Shown here piece after piece: positions 63,751-64,000 of a stretch of DNA of 64,000 bases. The first letter of the stretch is position 1, and every line of letters starts with the position of its first letter. The notes beneath the pieces are model-generated. The model did no database searches and was not told the origin of the DNA. It saw nothing but the letters and a program-made list of their open reading frames with translations. The stretch covers positions 62,001-126,000 of the forward strand of contig NZ_JAVDPZ010000002.1 in assembly GCF_031453995.1 (NCBI RefSeq), in the 5' to 3' direction. Position numbers and translations under genes: made by a program. The stretch is from Nitrobacter vulgaris. GTDB taxonomy: Bacteria; Pseudomonadota; Alphaproteobacteria; Rhizobiales; Xanthobacteraceae.

Positions 63751-63776
63751 CGCTCTGAGCGTGTGCGCTCAGAGCG
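63751..63776. terminator. Hairpin after the small secreted protein gene
   Basis: Perfect 10-bp stem CGCTCTGAGC / GCTCAGAGCG with a 6-base loop, 12 bases after the stop. There is no T run, so it is a weak terminator or stabiliser. From 63777 to 64000 I see nothing I can support. Confidence 0.45.
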
Positions 63777-64000
63777 GATTGTAGTGGGTCCCTCCATCCA
63801 TTTGAAATTGCGTCGCCCAGGCGCTTGGACTTTTCTGAGACCTAGCTGCTGAAGGCACGATTGCGGGAAGGGGCGACGACGATGTCCCGCTTCTGCTACT
63901 GATCGAGGCGGGCAGAGGCGCCGCGATTGCGCTCGATCAATTACCTCGCAAGTGGAGAATCTGCGAAGCACGGGAGCGCCGCCTTTTTTGCTGCCTTTAT

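Noticed and set aside
63735..63971. 78-residue minus-strand frame at the end of the window
   Set aside because: Arg/Pro-rich, with no ribosome-binding site or recognisable similarity; probably not coding.

Overview
The window looks like a chromosomal segment of an alphaproteobacterium of the order Rhizobiales, most likely family Bradyrhizobiaceae (Bradyrhizobium, Nitrobacter, Rhodopseudomonas or Afipia type). This rests on gene order (lptF-lptG-lptD-surA-pdxA-rsmA; acpP-fabF-mltG-yicC-gmk; a suf cluster with two cysteine desulfurases), on Rhizobiales-type families (DUF1489, phasin, TadG-like VWA protein) and on intergenic repeats of the kind found in that family. The genus cannot be fixed from the sequence alone. 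No rRNA or tRNA gene was seen.

From 1 to about 54.1 kb the sequence is ordinary core genome. Left part: panC, a VWA protein next to a membrane J-domain protein, a SPOR-domain D-Ala-D-Ala carboxypeptidase, a phasin with a twin operator, a TadG-like protein, clpS and clpA. Next come ribosomal genes (rpsF, rpsR, rplI), fatty-acid synthesis (fabD, fabG, acpP, fabF) leading into mltG, yicC and gmk, and then the minus-strand lptF-lptG-lptD-surA-pdxA-rsmA operon for outer-membrane biogenesis. Then pepA-holC, a lipoprotein, an ABC-F ATPase, an M23 endopeptidase, a peroxiredoxin, a large AsmA-like protein, tyrS, anmK, an alpha/beta hydrolase and the suf Fe-S cluster genes (NifS/IscS-type desulfurase, sufB, sufC, sufD, sufS, sufT, sufA).

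From about 54.15 kb to 63.2 kb lies a compact integrated element. It begins with a complete tyrosine integrase and carries an AlpA-type regulator, a DUF3102-like protein, a SpoVG-like small protein, a DUF3987 helicase/primase-like protein, unknown proteins, a HEAAH metallopeptidase-like protein, a frameshifted HK97-type prohead protease and a coiled-coil protein. It ends with a second integrase that has lost its catalytic domain. Its left edge has removed the start of a diguanylate cyclase gene, which also carries an internal frameshift. The layout (int, alpA, primase-like gene, remnant capsid module; no terminase, portal, tail or lysis genes seen) resembles a phage satellite or a much reduced prophage. 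It is the best candidate for something new in the window.

Other points of interest are two intergenic repeat families, a 57-residue small protein at 35997-36170, a twin palindromic operator 30 bp apart at the phasin promoter, G-tracts in the J-domain gene, and a start-less open frame at 60150-60377 that ends in an ATGA overlap with the next gene.
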